A DNA stretch of 64,000 nucleotides, from assembly GCA_029948255.1 (NCBI GenBank), contig JALIZF010001612.1:124001-188000 (forward strand), read 5' to 3'. The stretch comes from Telmatactis stephensoni. Its lineage: Eukaryota > Cnidaria > Anthozoa > Actiniaria > Isophelliidae. Position numbers and translations under genes: made by a program. This document shows, one piece after another, positions 44,834-54,625 of this stretch (the stretch's first letter is position 1; each line of letters begins with the position of its first letter). The notes under the pieces are model-generated. The model was given only the letters and a program-made list of their open reading frames with translations, had not been told where the DNA came from and searched no databases.

Positions 44834-45135
44834 TTAAGTCTTCTTTTAAATTGAATCAGGTTTGTACACCTTTTTCTGTTTCTAATATTGGAGTGAAACA
44901 GGGGTGTAATCTTAGTCCGACTTTGTTTAACTTGTTTATTAATGATATCCCAGAAATTTTTGATGCATCGACTTGTGATCCTGTTACATTAGGATCTGTT
45001 AAGTTGAGTTGCCTGTTGTATGCTGAAGATTTTTTCATATATTTACTATCAATGAAAGATGATACAGTATCAGGTATTTTTGCTAAATATTGCTATAATA
45101 TTCAATTGTTGTATGATAGTTGTAATGGTCAATAG
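44834..45135 (+). pseudogene. LINE-2 reverse transcriptase, downstream part
   Basis: After TTAA the frame continues SSFKLNQVCTPFSVSNIGVK, then QGCNLSPTLFNLFINDIPEI and the catalytic strand LLYAEDFFIYLL. The usual YADD reads YAED, so a catalytic aspartate is lost. The thumb and the rest of ORF2 are missing and the frame stops at 45135, so the 3' part is deleted. It reads in phase with 33926-34664 after removing the transposon. Confidence 0.9.
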
Positions 45136-45300
45136 ATAGCTACGATGATTTTTATATATCTATATCTATATATCTATATATACTTTACACTTATTAATAT
45201 ATTTTAGTGTAGTCTAGATTCATTTTTTTGTTTGTTTGTTTGTATTCCTTATATACCTTACTGGTATCTGTTTGGAATAAAGTTATTATTCTTACATGTA
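45136..45300 (+). other. LINE-2 3' end
   Basis: atctatat-type simple sequence is followed by tttgtttgtttgtattcc and ggaataaagttattattctt, consistent with a LINE 3' UTR and polyadenylation signal. Confidence 0.5.
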
Positions 45301-45857
45301 TGTTCTTTCAATCTAACTAAAAATAATTCGTGATCAGGGCTATTTTTCTGTTGATTTTTCTATTGAACTTGTTGCTTTGTTCTGTGCTCCAGTTGGAAGA
45401 CGTATGTAGAAAACTGTGAAGCGTATATCTTAAATTCTGGCTTTTGCTCCAAAACCAAATTCACTGAGGTTTATCTTTGTGCGTCGTGTAAGCTAGTTTT
45501 CGCAAAAAATTATTTCTGAAAATTGCCTAAGCTGTGATTTGAAGTCATCAAAAATGGGAAATACGAACGTGAGTTTCACGTTCCATCGTGTATATCATGT
45601 GAAACCCCCCGCTCAAATTGGAAGAATTTTAGCGTAGAGCCTAATAACCTTGGATAATTTAGGAACTTTTCACCTTAGACTATACAATTGCAAGCAGTGG
45701 AGGAAGCGAAATACATTGAGATTACACAAATATACAAAAACAGTAGTCCAACGAAAATGACGGCCATATGTTTACATTCTTGCCACAGGAAGCCTTCAAG
45801 CAATTTTTTACCCATAGCCCGCGTAATTTTCGGCCAGCGTCGACAAATTTCCTACCT
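45301..45857. other. No recognisable gene
   Basis: Unique AT-rich sequence; the 71-codon frame at 45688-45903 runs into repeat W and is not supported. Confidence 0.45.
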
Positions 45858-45902
45858 GTTGCTTCTAAAGCAATCTGGTTTTATTATTCATTGTTTTATT
45901 TA

Positions 45903-46051
45903 ACAAATTGAAGATAGTTTTCCATTGTCAATACTCTTATTGATCATGGATGACGTCAAAAAATGTTCAAAACTCAAGTGGAACCACGAGCGTAGCGACG
46001 TCATCCATGATCAATAAGAGTATTGACAATGGAAAACTATCTTCAATTTGT
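45903..46051. mobile_element. Palindromic MITE with perfect 55-bp arms
   Basis: acaaattgaagatagttttc through gatcatggatgacgtc is repeated exactly inverted up to 46051. The loop is about 40 bp. tgacgtca-type words lie at the arm-loop boundary. Confidence 0.9.
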
Positions 46052-46333
46052 TGTCTACAATTCGAAGTCACCATTGTGAAATGAAAACCGTTTTCCAGCG
46101 GCGCGCTCTGCTTCCATGCGCGTGCGTCACGTCAACAATTGTCAGCACTTATCAACAATGGTTCTAAGTCAATCAGATTGCGAGATTTTGCTCTGTTACT
46201 GTAAAAATCGTTACTGACAATTTTTTGGTTAATCTCAAATTTATTGTGAAATCTCACAATAATATTCCCGGGAAGATGCTATCAGCGATGCGAAACAGCT
46301 GAAGAAAGCGACCTCGCAGCAATTCAATTCTAA

Positions 46334-46596
46334 TAGAGTGCACGCACTTAATCCGTGAAATAGTTACTAACTTTTTAGTGCGTCATAGTATTTAGTTATC
46401 ATCTTTTTGAGTTATGGACTAACTAAGAATTCACTCGGGCATAAAACAACACAAAGAAACACAAAGGCCTCTAGATGAGTTGCTATTGTATTTATGCACT
46501 GTTCTGCTTCAGTGCTATCCACTAGTTTGTACAAAATAGTTGCAATTAAATAGTACCTAATAAGTTTTATTTCACGGATTAAGTGCGTGCACTCTA
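46334..46596. mobile_element. TA-target MITE with an empty site in the window
   Basis: The element 46336-46594 has inverted ends GAGTGCACGCACTTAATCCG and CGGATTAAGTGCGTGCACTC. TA copies lie at 46334-46335 and 46595-46596. Repeat W at 20281-20290 has the same flanks joined by a single TA. Confidence 0.95.
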
Positions 46597-46666
46597 AGAA
46601 CCGCTAGTTTGTAAAATTAAAAGGTTACATTGTAATCACTGTTTTGACCACAGGCAGCCCAAGCAG

Positions 46667-46736
46667 TCGGCTTGTACTTATTACAATATGGCGGCTCTAA
46701 GCTGAAGGTCGAGGGTTCGAACCTGGAGTGAGCCGA
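46667..46736 (+). ncRNA. tRNA-like sequence with T-run terminator
   Basis: TCGGCTT at 46667 pairs with GAGCCGA at 46730-46736 (six Watson-Crick pairs and one wobble) as an acceptor-like stem. An exact B box (GTTCGAACC) lies in a T-arm-like hairpin, and eight T follow directly. The D arm and A box are not recognisable, so this is more likely a tRNA pseudogene or SINE head than a working tRNA. I do not assign an anticodon. Confidence 0.4.
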
Positions 46737-46744
46737 TTTTTTTT

Positions 46745-47820
46745 CTATTTTTCTTGCATTTTTATTCAACAAGTGAATTTATTATTACAATTTTATTCCT
46801 TTTATCAATAAATTTTAATTTTTAGACGTGTTTTTGTATTTTCCCCTCGCCTACTAATCAGTAGACGCTCGAGTTAGACGCTATGTAAGCGCTCACTTGT
46901 GACGTGTATGTGAGCGTTCAAACAAACGACCTATACAACGTTCGTGGACCAGCCCGTTGCGAAATGTACGCCCTTGGCTGTAATCCAGTGTGGTTCTACC
47001 ACGAACGGCGTCTTGATTTGTATGTTTGATCGTATCTATTGATTCTTTGCCTAAGATTGCAGCAATATTCATGGTCTCTATTAAAACTAGATGCATAACT
47101 GCGTGAGCTCGGGCTTTATTTATCCTGCTTCAAAGAATTCGCGTGCGACCACAGATAAAAATATGGCGGTCGTCGGGAGCAGACCCTGACGCTGAAGCCG
47201 CTGAACTAACATGCAAGCTCACATAAAACTCTTTGATGATTCTGTGATTGGACAAATAGAGGGATGTTACTAAAACCAGGAATCGGGAATGAGCAACGGG
47301 GAATGGAGGAATGGGGAATGAGGAATGTATTGGTGGCTTTCACCGATCACGTGATATTCTGAAAAAGCTATTAAAGTTTATACTTGCCCCATAAAGCGGA
47401 TCTAAAAAAAATATCCTCACCAAGTTTGGAGTCAAAATATTGGGTTTCAACCGAAATACAAGCGATCGAAAATTAGTAAGAATGTATGGGATTATCACGC
47501 TTTATTGCGCTTAGAAAAGTCCACAAAAATCCTTGTCAAAAAGTTCAAATCGAAATTTTAAAAACAGAACCTAAGATATAATGGAGCACAAATATGGAAC
47601 CAAATAGATAATAATACACAGGAATCAAAAACAATCAGGAAATTTAAAATAAGAACGAAGAAAATGCTGATTAGTGGCAGTTATATTTGATTATAGAAAT
47701 TGAATCAATTATTGATTTTTTTTCATTTTTTATTTTTAATTATTTATTTTCTTTTTTTTAATATTTTACAGATATTATATACAATATTACTATATAATTA
47801 TTTTTCTTAATGTTTTACAT
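46745..47820. other. No recognisable gene; ggaatg-rich patch
   Basis: Contains a short degenerate ggaatg tandem at about 47280-47328. Near 47160-47200, on the minus strand, ttagttcagcgg resembles a Pol III A box without a B box. The 67-codon minus frame at 46893-47096 has no recognisable features. Confidence 0.45.
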
Positions 47821-47821
47821 A

Positions 47822-48120
47822 TAGAGTGAGCGCACTTAACCCGTGAAATAGTAAATAGATTACTTGTTACTAGTAGATCCTATTTCCATTTCCATTTAGA
47901 GTGAAGTCAAAAAACCCGTGAAACAAAATCTAATAGTCAGTGCGTAATAGTCAGATGTATACAAAAGAAAACAATGGAAATACCGTATTCTAGTGTTTAT
48001 TAGTCTACTAACTATTTCACGGGTTTTTTGACTTCACTCTATTTGTTTTCTTTTTTGCCTATTGAACTATTACACACTAGCATTCAATTTTTATTTCACG
48101 GGCTAAGTGCGCTCACTCTA
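47822..48120. mobile_element. TA-target MITE (outer), relative of 24448-24588
   Basis: The element 47824-48118 has ends GAGTGAGCGCACTTAACCCG and CGGGCTAAGTGCGCTCACTC with TA on both sides. Internal blocks (gtagatcctatttcc, attgaactattacacactag) match 24448-24588, but it is split by another MITE. Confidence 0.92.
47897..48041. mobile_element. TA-target MITE nested inside the outer MITE
   Basis: The element 47899-48039 has ends GAGTGAAGTCAAAAAACCCG and CGGGTTTTTTGACTTCACTC and TA on each side. The related uninterrupted sequence at 24503-24530 lacks it, so the order of insertion is clear. Confidence 0.92.
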
Positions 48121-48441
48121 TTATATACAATATTATCATAGCTGTTTATGTTTTATATAAGTCGCCAGATATATTAATAACGATAAATATAATAGTGACT
48201 ATTTATGTGGCGATAAATACCATGGGATGTACTGGAAGTCCAAGTCTTATCGGAGGCTACCATTTTTGCTAATTTATTTCAGTCAATTTTATTGCTTAAT
48301 GAGTACATTCACGGTATATTTTGTTGTTATAAAAACCTGACTTATTTGCCTTAACTACAGATTAATGAATAATTAACAAAATAAGTATTTTATGACTTTG
48401 AATGAACTTCTCTTGTACCATACATATAAAAAGCATGCACA

Positions 48442-48587
48442 CAGAGGAAAAAAACTGCTCAAAACCATTCATGGGAAGTACAATAATTCCCATTCAACAA
48501 GAATTGGAATAGTTCTACATTCCTACTCTTGTTGAATGGGAATTATTGTATTTCCCATGAATAGTTTTGAGCAGTTTTTTCCTGTGA
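48442..48587. mobile_element. Palindromic MITE
   Basis: cacagaggaaaaaaactgct and ccattcatgggaa pair with ttcccatgaatagttttgag and agcagttttttcctgtg. A second inner pair (cccattcaacaag/cttgttgaatggg) flanks a short loop. Confidence 0.88.
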
Positions 48588-48589
48588 CA

Positions 48590-49140
48590 TATAATTAATG
48601 GGTTGTAAAGGGACTTACTAAGCTCATGATTCAGAGGCTTGGCATTTTGCACAAGACAATAGTTCTTATCTAACAGATCCACAAAAGAATAAAAGGCACA
48701 AAAAGATAAAAAAAAACAAATGCACAATCAGCTTGTAGTCTAAATTAGTGCTTTCAGTTAATTCATGAAACAAGAATAGATTTCAAAGGATAAATTTGCT
48801 TTTTTAAGTTATAAGATTAACTGAAAGTACCAGCAACCTTTTGTAGTCTAAATTATAAAAAGAACATTGAAATGTCAGGAATTCTCTTACTACAATGCAT
48901 TACATCACACAGTGAACATTATGATGAACTTTAAAGATGACTAATTACTTTTCATGTATACATGTACATAATGCCATTGCATTCATAATACTACTCTACT
49001 ATTAGTCATTTTTTCAGATTCATCTATTGATTTACAATGTATTTGTTTATTTGTTTATTAATTTATTTATTTGTAATTCTCCCTTTAACTCCCCTAAAAA
49101 AATTTGAGCTTTACATTTTATTCCTTTCTTTCTTATATTT
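48590..49140. other. No recognisable gene
   Basis: AT-rich; ttgtagtctaaatta occurs directly repeated near 48734 and 48841 around an imperfect inverted repeat. The minus frame at 48515-48727 overlaps the MITE. Confidence 0.45.
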
Positions 49141-49147
49141 TACCAAG

Positions 49148-49220
49148 AGATAAATTCCTGAAAGTGTATAAGATTATTGATGAGAGATTCACTAACTGGA
49201 GAAACAAGAATGATAAACAG
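49148..49220 (+). CDS. Low-confidence candidate exon (RDKFLKVYKIIDERF...)
   Basis: A pyrimidine-rich stretch and AG (ttatattttaccaag) precede RDKFLKVYKIIDERFTNW and RNKNDKQ, with a weak donor CAG|GTCGGA. A second acceptor (ctctctatttcaag) near 49318 precedes a short frame, GKAKNPVCGASADHF, ending at TGA at 49382. These could be the 3' end of a plus-strand gene converging on the minus-strand gene below. I cannot name it. Confidence 0.25.
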
Positions 49221-49401
49221 GTCGGAGTATATTCAAAACTTCTCAGAAAATGTGCACAGCCTTCTGTTAGTTGTAGTAAAGAAACGTCATAATGTATCTA
49301 TCTCTCTCTATTTCAAGGGAAAGCCAAAAATCCTGTTTGTGGTGCTTCGGCTGATCATTTCTTAACACATTTCTTCCGATGACTTATTTACCCTGTCACT
49401 C

Positions 49402-50084
49402 TTATGCGTTTTTGGCAACATTTATGCTATGTACAATATTATACATATTGTACATATTGTATACACAGTCTTGACACATGTCAATGAAGTTTGTCTTAAA
49501 ATGACCATCAAAAAAATGGTAGCTTTTGCTGTACATCTTCAGCTTGTTATCATCATCAATGATTAATTTTGTTAGTATTGCATTTCCACAACTTATCAAT
49601 AAGCCCATGGCTTTTTTGCGCTCAATAACTAATGGTAATAATTCATATCGTAACTGTAAAATGTCACGATGACCAAAATTTAGGTCAGACTTGCATGAAA
49701 CTACCAAAAAGTCCTTTCTAGGAAAGACATGATCATGTGATGCTTCCAGCACAACATCAGGCACAAAGCATTTAACAAAATGTAATTCATCTATGATCTC
49801 TGTTTTAGTACTAGGGGCCATATTACCTGATGGCTTCTCAGGCCTATCATCGCTACTGCTACCGCTTTGTGAGCTTGTAGCTGCCTTTACTTTAAAGGTG
49901 AAATTTATCAATCGAGTACTTGGATCCCTCACTGACCCTCCTCCAACATTGGTAGCACACCATTTGTCCTTTTGAGACTCAAATAGTAAATCCAATAAAC
50001 AGCACATTGCAGTTCTGCCCCTAGCATTGTAAAAACTATATATAAAACCATCTACAATTCTTGAGTGGCGCTCATCGATCTGAT
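49402..50084 (-). CDS. Last exon of an unnamed gene; possible degenerate PD-(D/E)XK-like domain
   Basis: After acceptor tttattttcag the exon begins with 2 nt that complete a codon from the upstream exon, then reads QIDERHSRIVDGFIYSFYNA and TAMCCLLDLLFESQKDKWCA. A serine-rich linker (SSQSGSSSDDRPEKPS) precedes the conserved domain: KCFVPDVVLEAS, DFLVVSCKSDLNF, RDILQLRYELLPLVIERKKA, MGLLISCGNA, then FIDMCQDCVYNMYN and a stop. PDVV, VSCK, QL-YELLP and LGLLIS are kept in the broken paralog at 14860-17821. The order D, then hydrophobic strand ending x-x-K, then helix with Q, then strand resembles PD-(D/E)XK enzymes, but the E is S here, so activity is doubtful. 226 codons, no defect. Confidence 0.8.
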
Positions 50085-50092
50085 CTGAAAAT

Positions 50093-50099
50093 AAACAAA

Positions 50100-50154
<55 letters not shown>

Positions 50155-50156
50155 AT
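50093..50156. repeat. (aaat)n microsatellite
   Basis: About 15 uninterrupted aaat units, lying directly upstream of the acceptor of the last exon, followed by four actaa units. Confidence 0.97.
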
Positions 50157-50159
50157 GAC

Positions 50160-51634
50160 TAACTAACTAACTAAAATGAATAAAGCAACATTGTGTTGAG
50201 TATGATTTTTTGCGATTTGTTGAATCCATTTTGTGACCAGATTCGAGGAAAGGGGGGGTGGATTGGGTGGATTTCCACCCCCCTTTTTAGAGTGCTTATA
50301 ATAAAAGATGTGGATATTTTAAGAAAATAAAAGGACGAATCTCATTCACAAGAACTTTTAACAAGATTATCCACCCCCCCCTTTTGAAATCCTGGATCCG
50401 CCACTGGAAAGCGCATTTCAAACAAGTTTCCATACTATGCCAAACATTGTTTTGATTGTTAACTGATGCCTGTGATAGGAGTGTAATGTTCATTAAGTGC
50501 TACTTTGATGAAAAAGCAACGAAATCAAATCTTGCTGAAACGTAACTGAAAAACTCTTCAAGGATCAGATAATAAACAGCAAAAATATTTCCTTAGGATT
50601 CGAAAGGGAAGTACTATATTTTTATAGGTTTTATAGGTTATTTTTATAAGTTGTGTGATAGCATTTTCTTGCATTATTTGTGCCTAGAATTGATATGAAT
50701 CTGGCCAGTGAATTGAATCTGGCCAGTGTAATGAGTGTAGAATAATGATAGTAACTAGAATGCTGCCTTGCATGTGGTCTTTATTCCATTGGCATGATCT
50801 AGTCAAGAGGAGGCACACAGTCGTGATTTCTTACAATCATGTGATCTAAATATAATAGCTACATTATCAAGATTTATCACAGCCAGTACCCTTCAATGGT
50901 TGTGGTTACACTCAGACTTTTCACCATGGTGAAGTGACCATATTTGGTTGAATACCACGGCAATTTGGATTCTAAAGTGTAACCGGTATTTACCTAGGAA
51001 AACTTGCCTTGGTATATCATCATGGATACATCAAAAATTACAAAAGAGCCGCCCATGACATTTACCATTACACTAAAGAGCTAGTGTTTTTCTGTTTACC
51101 AAGGCAAATGGACCATTCAGATGAATTCACCAAACTAATCCGTGAAAACCTTACACTTGTCATCTGTCTTGCCGTAATTAGTGTATTGAAATTTGAAGCC
51201 TTTCAGGCCGAGGTATTTGATTTATGTGTAACCACCACTATCTCGTGAAGTAAAACACCGTGGCAAATTCGACCAAGATAAATGCACCTTCAACTAATGT
51301 TAACATTACAAAATTTTGATGAACAAAATGCACAGAAATATTTGAAGCAATGCTGTGAGTTGAGTAAGTGACGTCATTGACACCTCTAAAGACTGATTCA
51401 TTAAAAAATAGTGCACCCTTTGGAATATCTAAAAGAAATTTTTCGTAGTAATTAAGTGTTGTTTCAGCTATAAATTTGAGTTTTTTCATCAAAGTAGCAC
51501 TTTAAGGTATCGGTCGCTTAATTTTAGCGACGCTTATCAAGTTGAAGAATGTGCCACCTAGTGCTCTCTTTTACGATCGACAACTCAGACAGTCGATCAA
51601 ATATTTAGATGGAGATGCTATGTGTTTAAGGTTA
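50160..51634 (-). other. Intron of the minus-strand gene; no other gene seen
   Basis: Contains complementary G- and C-rich words near 50250 and 50370 (ggggggtggattgggtgga / tatccaccccccccttttg) that may be short inverted-repeat ends. The 79-codon plus frame at 51009 and the 84-codon minus frame at 51238 have no recognisable motif. Confidence 0.4.
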
Positions 51635-52222
51635 CAGTACACCTTCGCGGGTTGTTTTGGTAAAAAAATCATTAGCGCACCAGGTTAAAGCTGAATAACC
51701 ATAGAATAAGACTGTGTAATTTGCTTTTAATTACTCAATTATTCACGTAGAACGAGCTGTAACGCTTTGAACTCAAAAAGACTGACTTTGTTTCGGCGAA
51801 TTGATCTGAAAAAGGTATGATCGTATTTCAGTCTTTTCTGTCTAATATCAATCAACACATGTGTACCTCAAAAACCGTGTGAGGCTTTATCAATATTTTA
51901 GTTATAAATTGAAGAATATAATTTTTAACTCTCAAAGTATGTTATTATTAACAAAACGCTCACGGTTTTTATTTTGATGAGTTAGTAATGCTACATGCAA
52001 ATTTTCCAGCTATTTGGTTGAAAAGTTTTTAAGATCAATTCCCCAAAACAAAGACTGTCATTTTCAGTTTAAAGCCTTAAATCTCGTTATACATTAAAAA
52101 TTCAGTAAAACAAATTACACATCGTTTTCTAGGGCAATTTAGCTTTAATATGATTTATAAATCTCTGAAATATTATTTAACCCGATTTTTTGACCAAAAC
52201 ACCCCGCGAAGGTGTACTGTTA
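51632..52222. mobile_element. MITE with TTA TSD (PIF/Harbinger-like)
   Basis: The element 51635-52219 (585 bp) has ends CAGTACACCTTCGCGGG and CCCCGCGAAGGTGTACTG and the 3-bp direct repeat tta on both sides. Second-tier pairing (tgttttggtaaaaaaatc / gattttttgaccaaaaca) extends the terminal repeat to about 35 bp. No coding potential. A 3-bp TTA target is the signature of PIF/Harbinger-type elements. Confidence 0.85.
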
Positions 52223-52441
52223 GTAACTATAAAGCAGAACCAGACCAGAGATAATAGAGTTATTAACTCTGACCAGACAGAGAGACACTATAAAAACTTG
52301 ACGTGTTCTTTCGTGAGTTCTAGGGAACCAGTTCTGCTAACGTGGATACAACAACTTTTTTCTTGCTCGCAGCATTCCACTTTATATTAGAAACGACTAG
52401 TAACATGGTTGAAATTTGCCAGTCCTGTTAGTCATAGTTAC

Positions 52442-52709
52442 CATATTTTTTCGAGTCTTGGATTGTCCATTGCTCATCTTCCAGCTTAATGGTTCCCAAT
52501 GCTTCTTCAAGTTTGTTAACAGTCATTTCTGAAATTGGATCATTTTCTCTAGCTGGTAAATTTAACGTGTCCATCCAAGTGAATCGAAGGTCAATGACCG
52601 TGTCTTTATCTCCCAACCTACTAACTGATAGGGGCTTACAGTTGTACCAGGGTTCTGATCCATAGTTTTCATCTACTGTGGCTTTTAATTCAATAGTCAA
52701 AGTGGACCT
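52442..52709 (-). CDS. Internal exon of the unnamed minus-strand gene
   Basis: After acceptor ttttatatttcag the frame reads RSTLTIELKATVDENYGSEP, WYNCKPLSVSRLGDKDTVID and FTWMDTLNLPARENDPISEM, then an acidic VNKLEEALGTIKLEDEQW. It ends at DSKKY with donor TATG|GTAACT. The single leftover G pairs with the AT that starts the 49402-50084 exon to make GAT, so the splice is in phase. It starts in phase 0, compatible with the 30-nt exon at 61351-61380. I do not recognise this segment. Confidence 0.7.
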
Positions 52710-52851
52710 CTGAAATATAAAAGATAATTTGACCAAAATTGCCAGAGACTGTAGCAAGATTAATACCTATTTTGTACAAAATAGTGCTATGAAATAGTAA
52801 AATTTAGTATTAGTATTTTTTTCACAGATATATTGTTTGCGCTCTACCCTC

Positions 52852-53268
52852 TCCCTAGTCCAAACCCGACCCTTTTTTGTCCGCTCCGTTGAACGGCTGG
52901 TCGTGAAGGAAAAAGGGTCCAGAAAAACTTGAATGCCCATGCTTGGCATCAGCCATTAAGAATTGAATAGTTCAATACTTTGAAAACTTAGAAAATAGAC
53001 CGAGTTAAAAAGGATATTTCAAAATGACTACAATTATCGAACACTTTATTCGTATTTATATTTTTAATATTCTATGTTCAATAATGCTTAAGCCATGGTA
53101 GATGCCGCCATGCAAGAAAGATCAGCTGTTTACAACTTAGTAACCTGGTCACACATATGTGGTGTTTGTCGGGCATGTGCATGCAAGTTCTTCTGGACCC
53201 TTTTTCCTCCGCGACCAGCCGTTCAACGGAGCAGACCAAAAAGGATCAGGGACTGGACTACCCTCTCC
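52852..53268. repeat. Inverted repeat pair, about 95-bp arms
   Basis: ccgttgaacggctggtcgtg and gaaaaagggtccagaa at 52886-52924 recur inverted at 53194-53245. Both arms lie next to a ctaccctctccc word. The 60-64 codon frames in each arm are mirror products. It lies in the intron or 5' flank of the minus-strand gene. Confidence 0.75.
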
Positions 53269-53665
53269 CCCTTTCAATCTTGTTAGCTAAGTCAGAATTG
53301 CCCTATCACATAATGACGTCACACCAAAACAATCTATTGTTTAAATGCTAAGAATCATGTATTCTTGGTTATAATACTGACGAAGAATTTAAATATAAAA
53401 TGCGTATTTTATCACTGCCATCAGGTACAACATTACATGCTATTTTTAGTCGGGATGCCTGTAGTGCTTCATGCAGAAGTTTTGAACAAACATGCGATCA
53501 AATTTCTGCAGGTCATGCGATACGAAGTGTCACGAGATTGTAATCGGAGTCAGTGTTCATGTACGGCAAAGGCACAAGCTAAGCAGACTCTGACACCCGA
53601 AGGATAGATTTGTCTATTCCAGTGAATGCAGCCCGACTTTAAGCCATCTACATCCTCGGAAACCC

Positions 53666-53712
53666 AGGGGTAATTTTTCGTTCACTTCTTCACTCCCGAA
53701 AATAACCCCTGG
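53666..53712. repeat. Hairpin flanked by ccaggggt/acccctgg
   Basis: cccaggggtaatttttcg and cgaaaataacccctgg form a short hairpin around cttcttcact. A degenerate atacaaag tandem follows at 53752-53805. Confidence 0.7.
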
Positions 53713-53997
53713 AAAACGATACTGTTTTGGCTTGGGCTTCCACTATTTTGAGATACAAAGATACAAAGACACAAAGATACAAAAATTCCAAAATACAAAA
53801 ATTCAATAGCTATAATTATAATATCAGACTTAATTTTTTATGCATTTTTCGTTGTTGTCATGCGCCAAATAGTTCTTTATGGATTTTTCGTTGTTGTCAC
53901 ATGCACCAGATTAGTTCAGTTTTCAAAGTTATTGGTTCCATGTTACCCTGGAATCCAGAGGGGTTTTTGTCTAATCATTTATTAGTTATTATTTCAG

Positions 53998-54105
53998 TCG
54001 CGAAGCAACAATGGAAAAAAAAAACACTCCTCAAACCTCTGGTACCCAGGGTAGTTCCACGTGCGAGATCATGATGTCTGATGTATCTACGCTGGCATTT
54101 AGCGA
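53998..54105 (+). CDS. Candidate first coding exon of an unnamed plus-strand gene
   Basis: An acceptor (gttattatttcag) precedes an ATG at 54011. The frame reads MEKKNTPQTSGTQGSSTCEI and MMSDVSTLAFSE and meets a near-perfect donor, GCGA|GTAAGTATT, with a 2-nt overhang. The serine/threonine-rich start is unremarkable. The next exon was not found. If real, it lies inside an intron of the minus-strand gene, on the opposite strand. Confidence 0.4.
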
Positions 54106-54184
54106 GTAAGTATTAAAAACAGACCACCAAAACAAACTGGAATGAACCAAAACAAAATGGAATAAACACTGTTGTTAAAACTGA

Positions 54185-54562
54185 CCAATCACACAGAAAA
54201 CAGAGCAGTCAGAACAATAAATTGTTGTCTAAATCCTCCATCAAACACAGTTTTCAAGGGACCTTTAATAATACTTGATAACTGTTGTCTAACATAGACA
54301 ACTGATGTCAGATGTGAACCACAGTTGTTTCTTCCTACCAATCACAGAGCAGTAGAACAACTGTTAGTCTATGTTGTCTAAATCCTCCAATCCATCACAG
54401 TTTTGAATGGACCTTTAATAACACTTGACAACTGTTCATTGTCTAACACACACAACTGATGTCAGATGTGAACCACAGTTGTTTCTTCCTACCAATCACA
54501 GGGCAGTAGAACAACTGTTGTCTAAATCCTCTAATCAAATACAATTTTCAATGGACCTTTAC
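54185..54562. repeat. Tandem repeat, about 165-bp unit, 2.3 copies
   Basis: Each unit includes caactgatgtcagatgtgaa, ccacagttgtttcttcctac and caatcacagagcagtagaac, then tgttgtctaaatcctcc. Copies at about 54185-54345, 54346-54500 and a partial third. Confidence 0.92.
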
Positions 54563-54625
54563 GTTGTTGTATGGTAAAATTGTCTAAAAGAATATCATGT
54601 ATAAAGCTTATGTTTACATTTACTG

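Larger units (their letters stand above)
34661..44837 (+). mobile_element. 10.17-kb TTAA DNA transposon with a multi-exon transposase
   Basis: The element 34665-44833 has inverted ends GAATGAGTCTGTGGTTGCAC and its complement. TTAA copies at 34661-34664 and 44834-44837 flank it. Inverted termini extend about 1.05 kb. A plus-strand gene with at least six exons (37.4-42.7 kb) fills the interior. The TTAA target is shared by Kolobok and piggyBac superfamilies. The protein lacks anything I recognise as the piggyBac core, so a Kolobok-like assignment is favoured but unproven. Removal with one TTAA (10,173 bp, divisible by 3) restores the LINE frame. Confidence 0.93.
45858..46610. repeat. Dispersed repeat W, copy 2, interrupted twice
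   Basis: Matches 20128-20305 in the blocks aaagcaatctggttttatta, actgacaattttttggttaa and agctgaagaaagcgacctcg. It is longer because of a palindromic MITE at 45903-46051 with about 120 bp of extra sequence, and a TA-target MITE at 46336-46594. Confidence 0.85.

Noticed and set aside
47140..47210. tRNA gene on the minus strand
   Set aside because: A ttagttcagcgg A-box-like word is present but there is no B box or acceptor stem.
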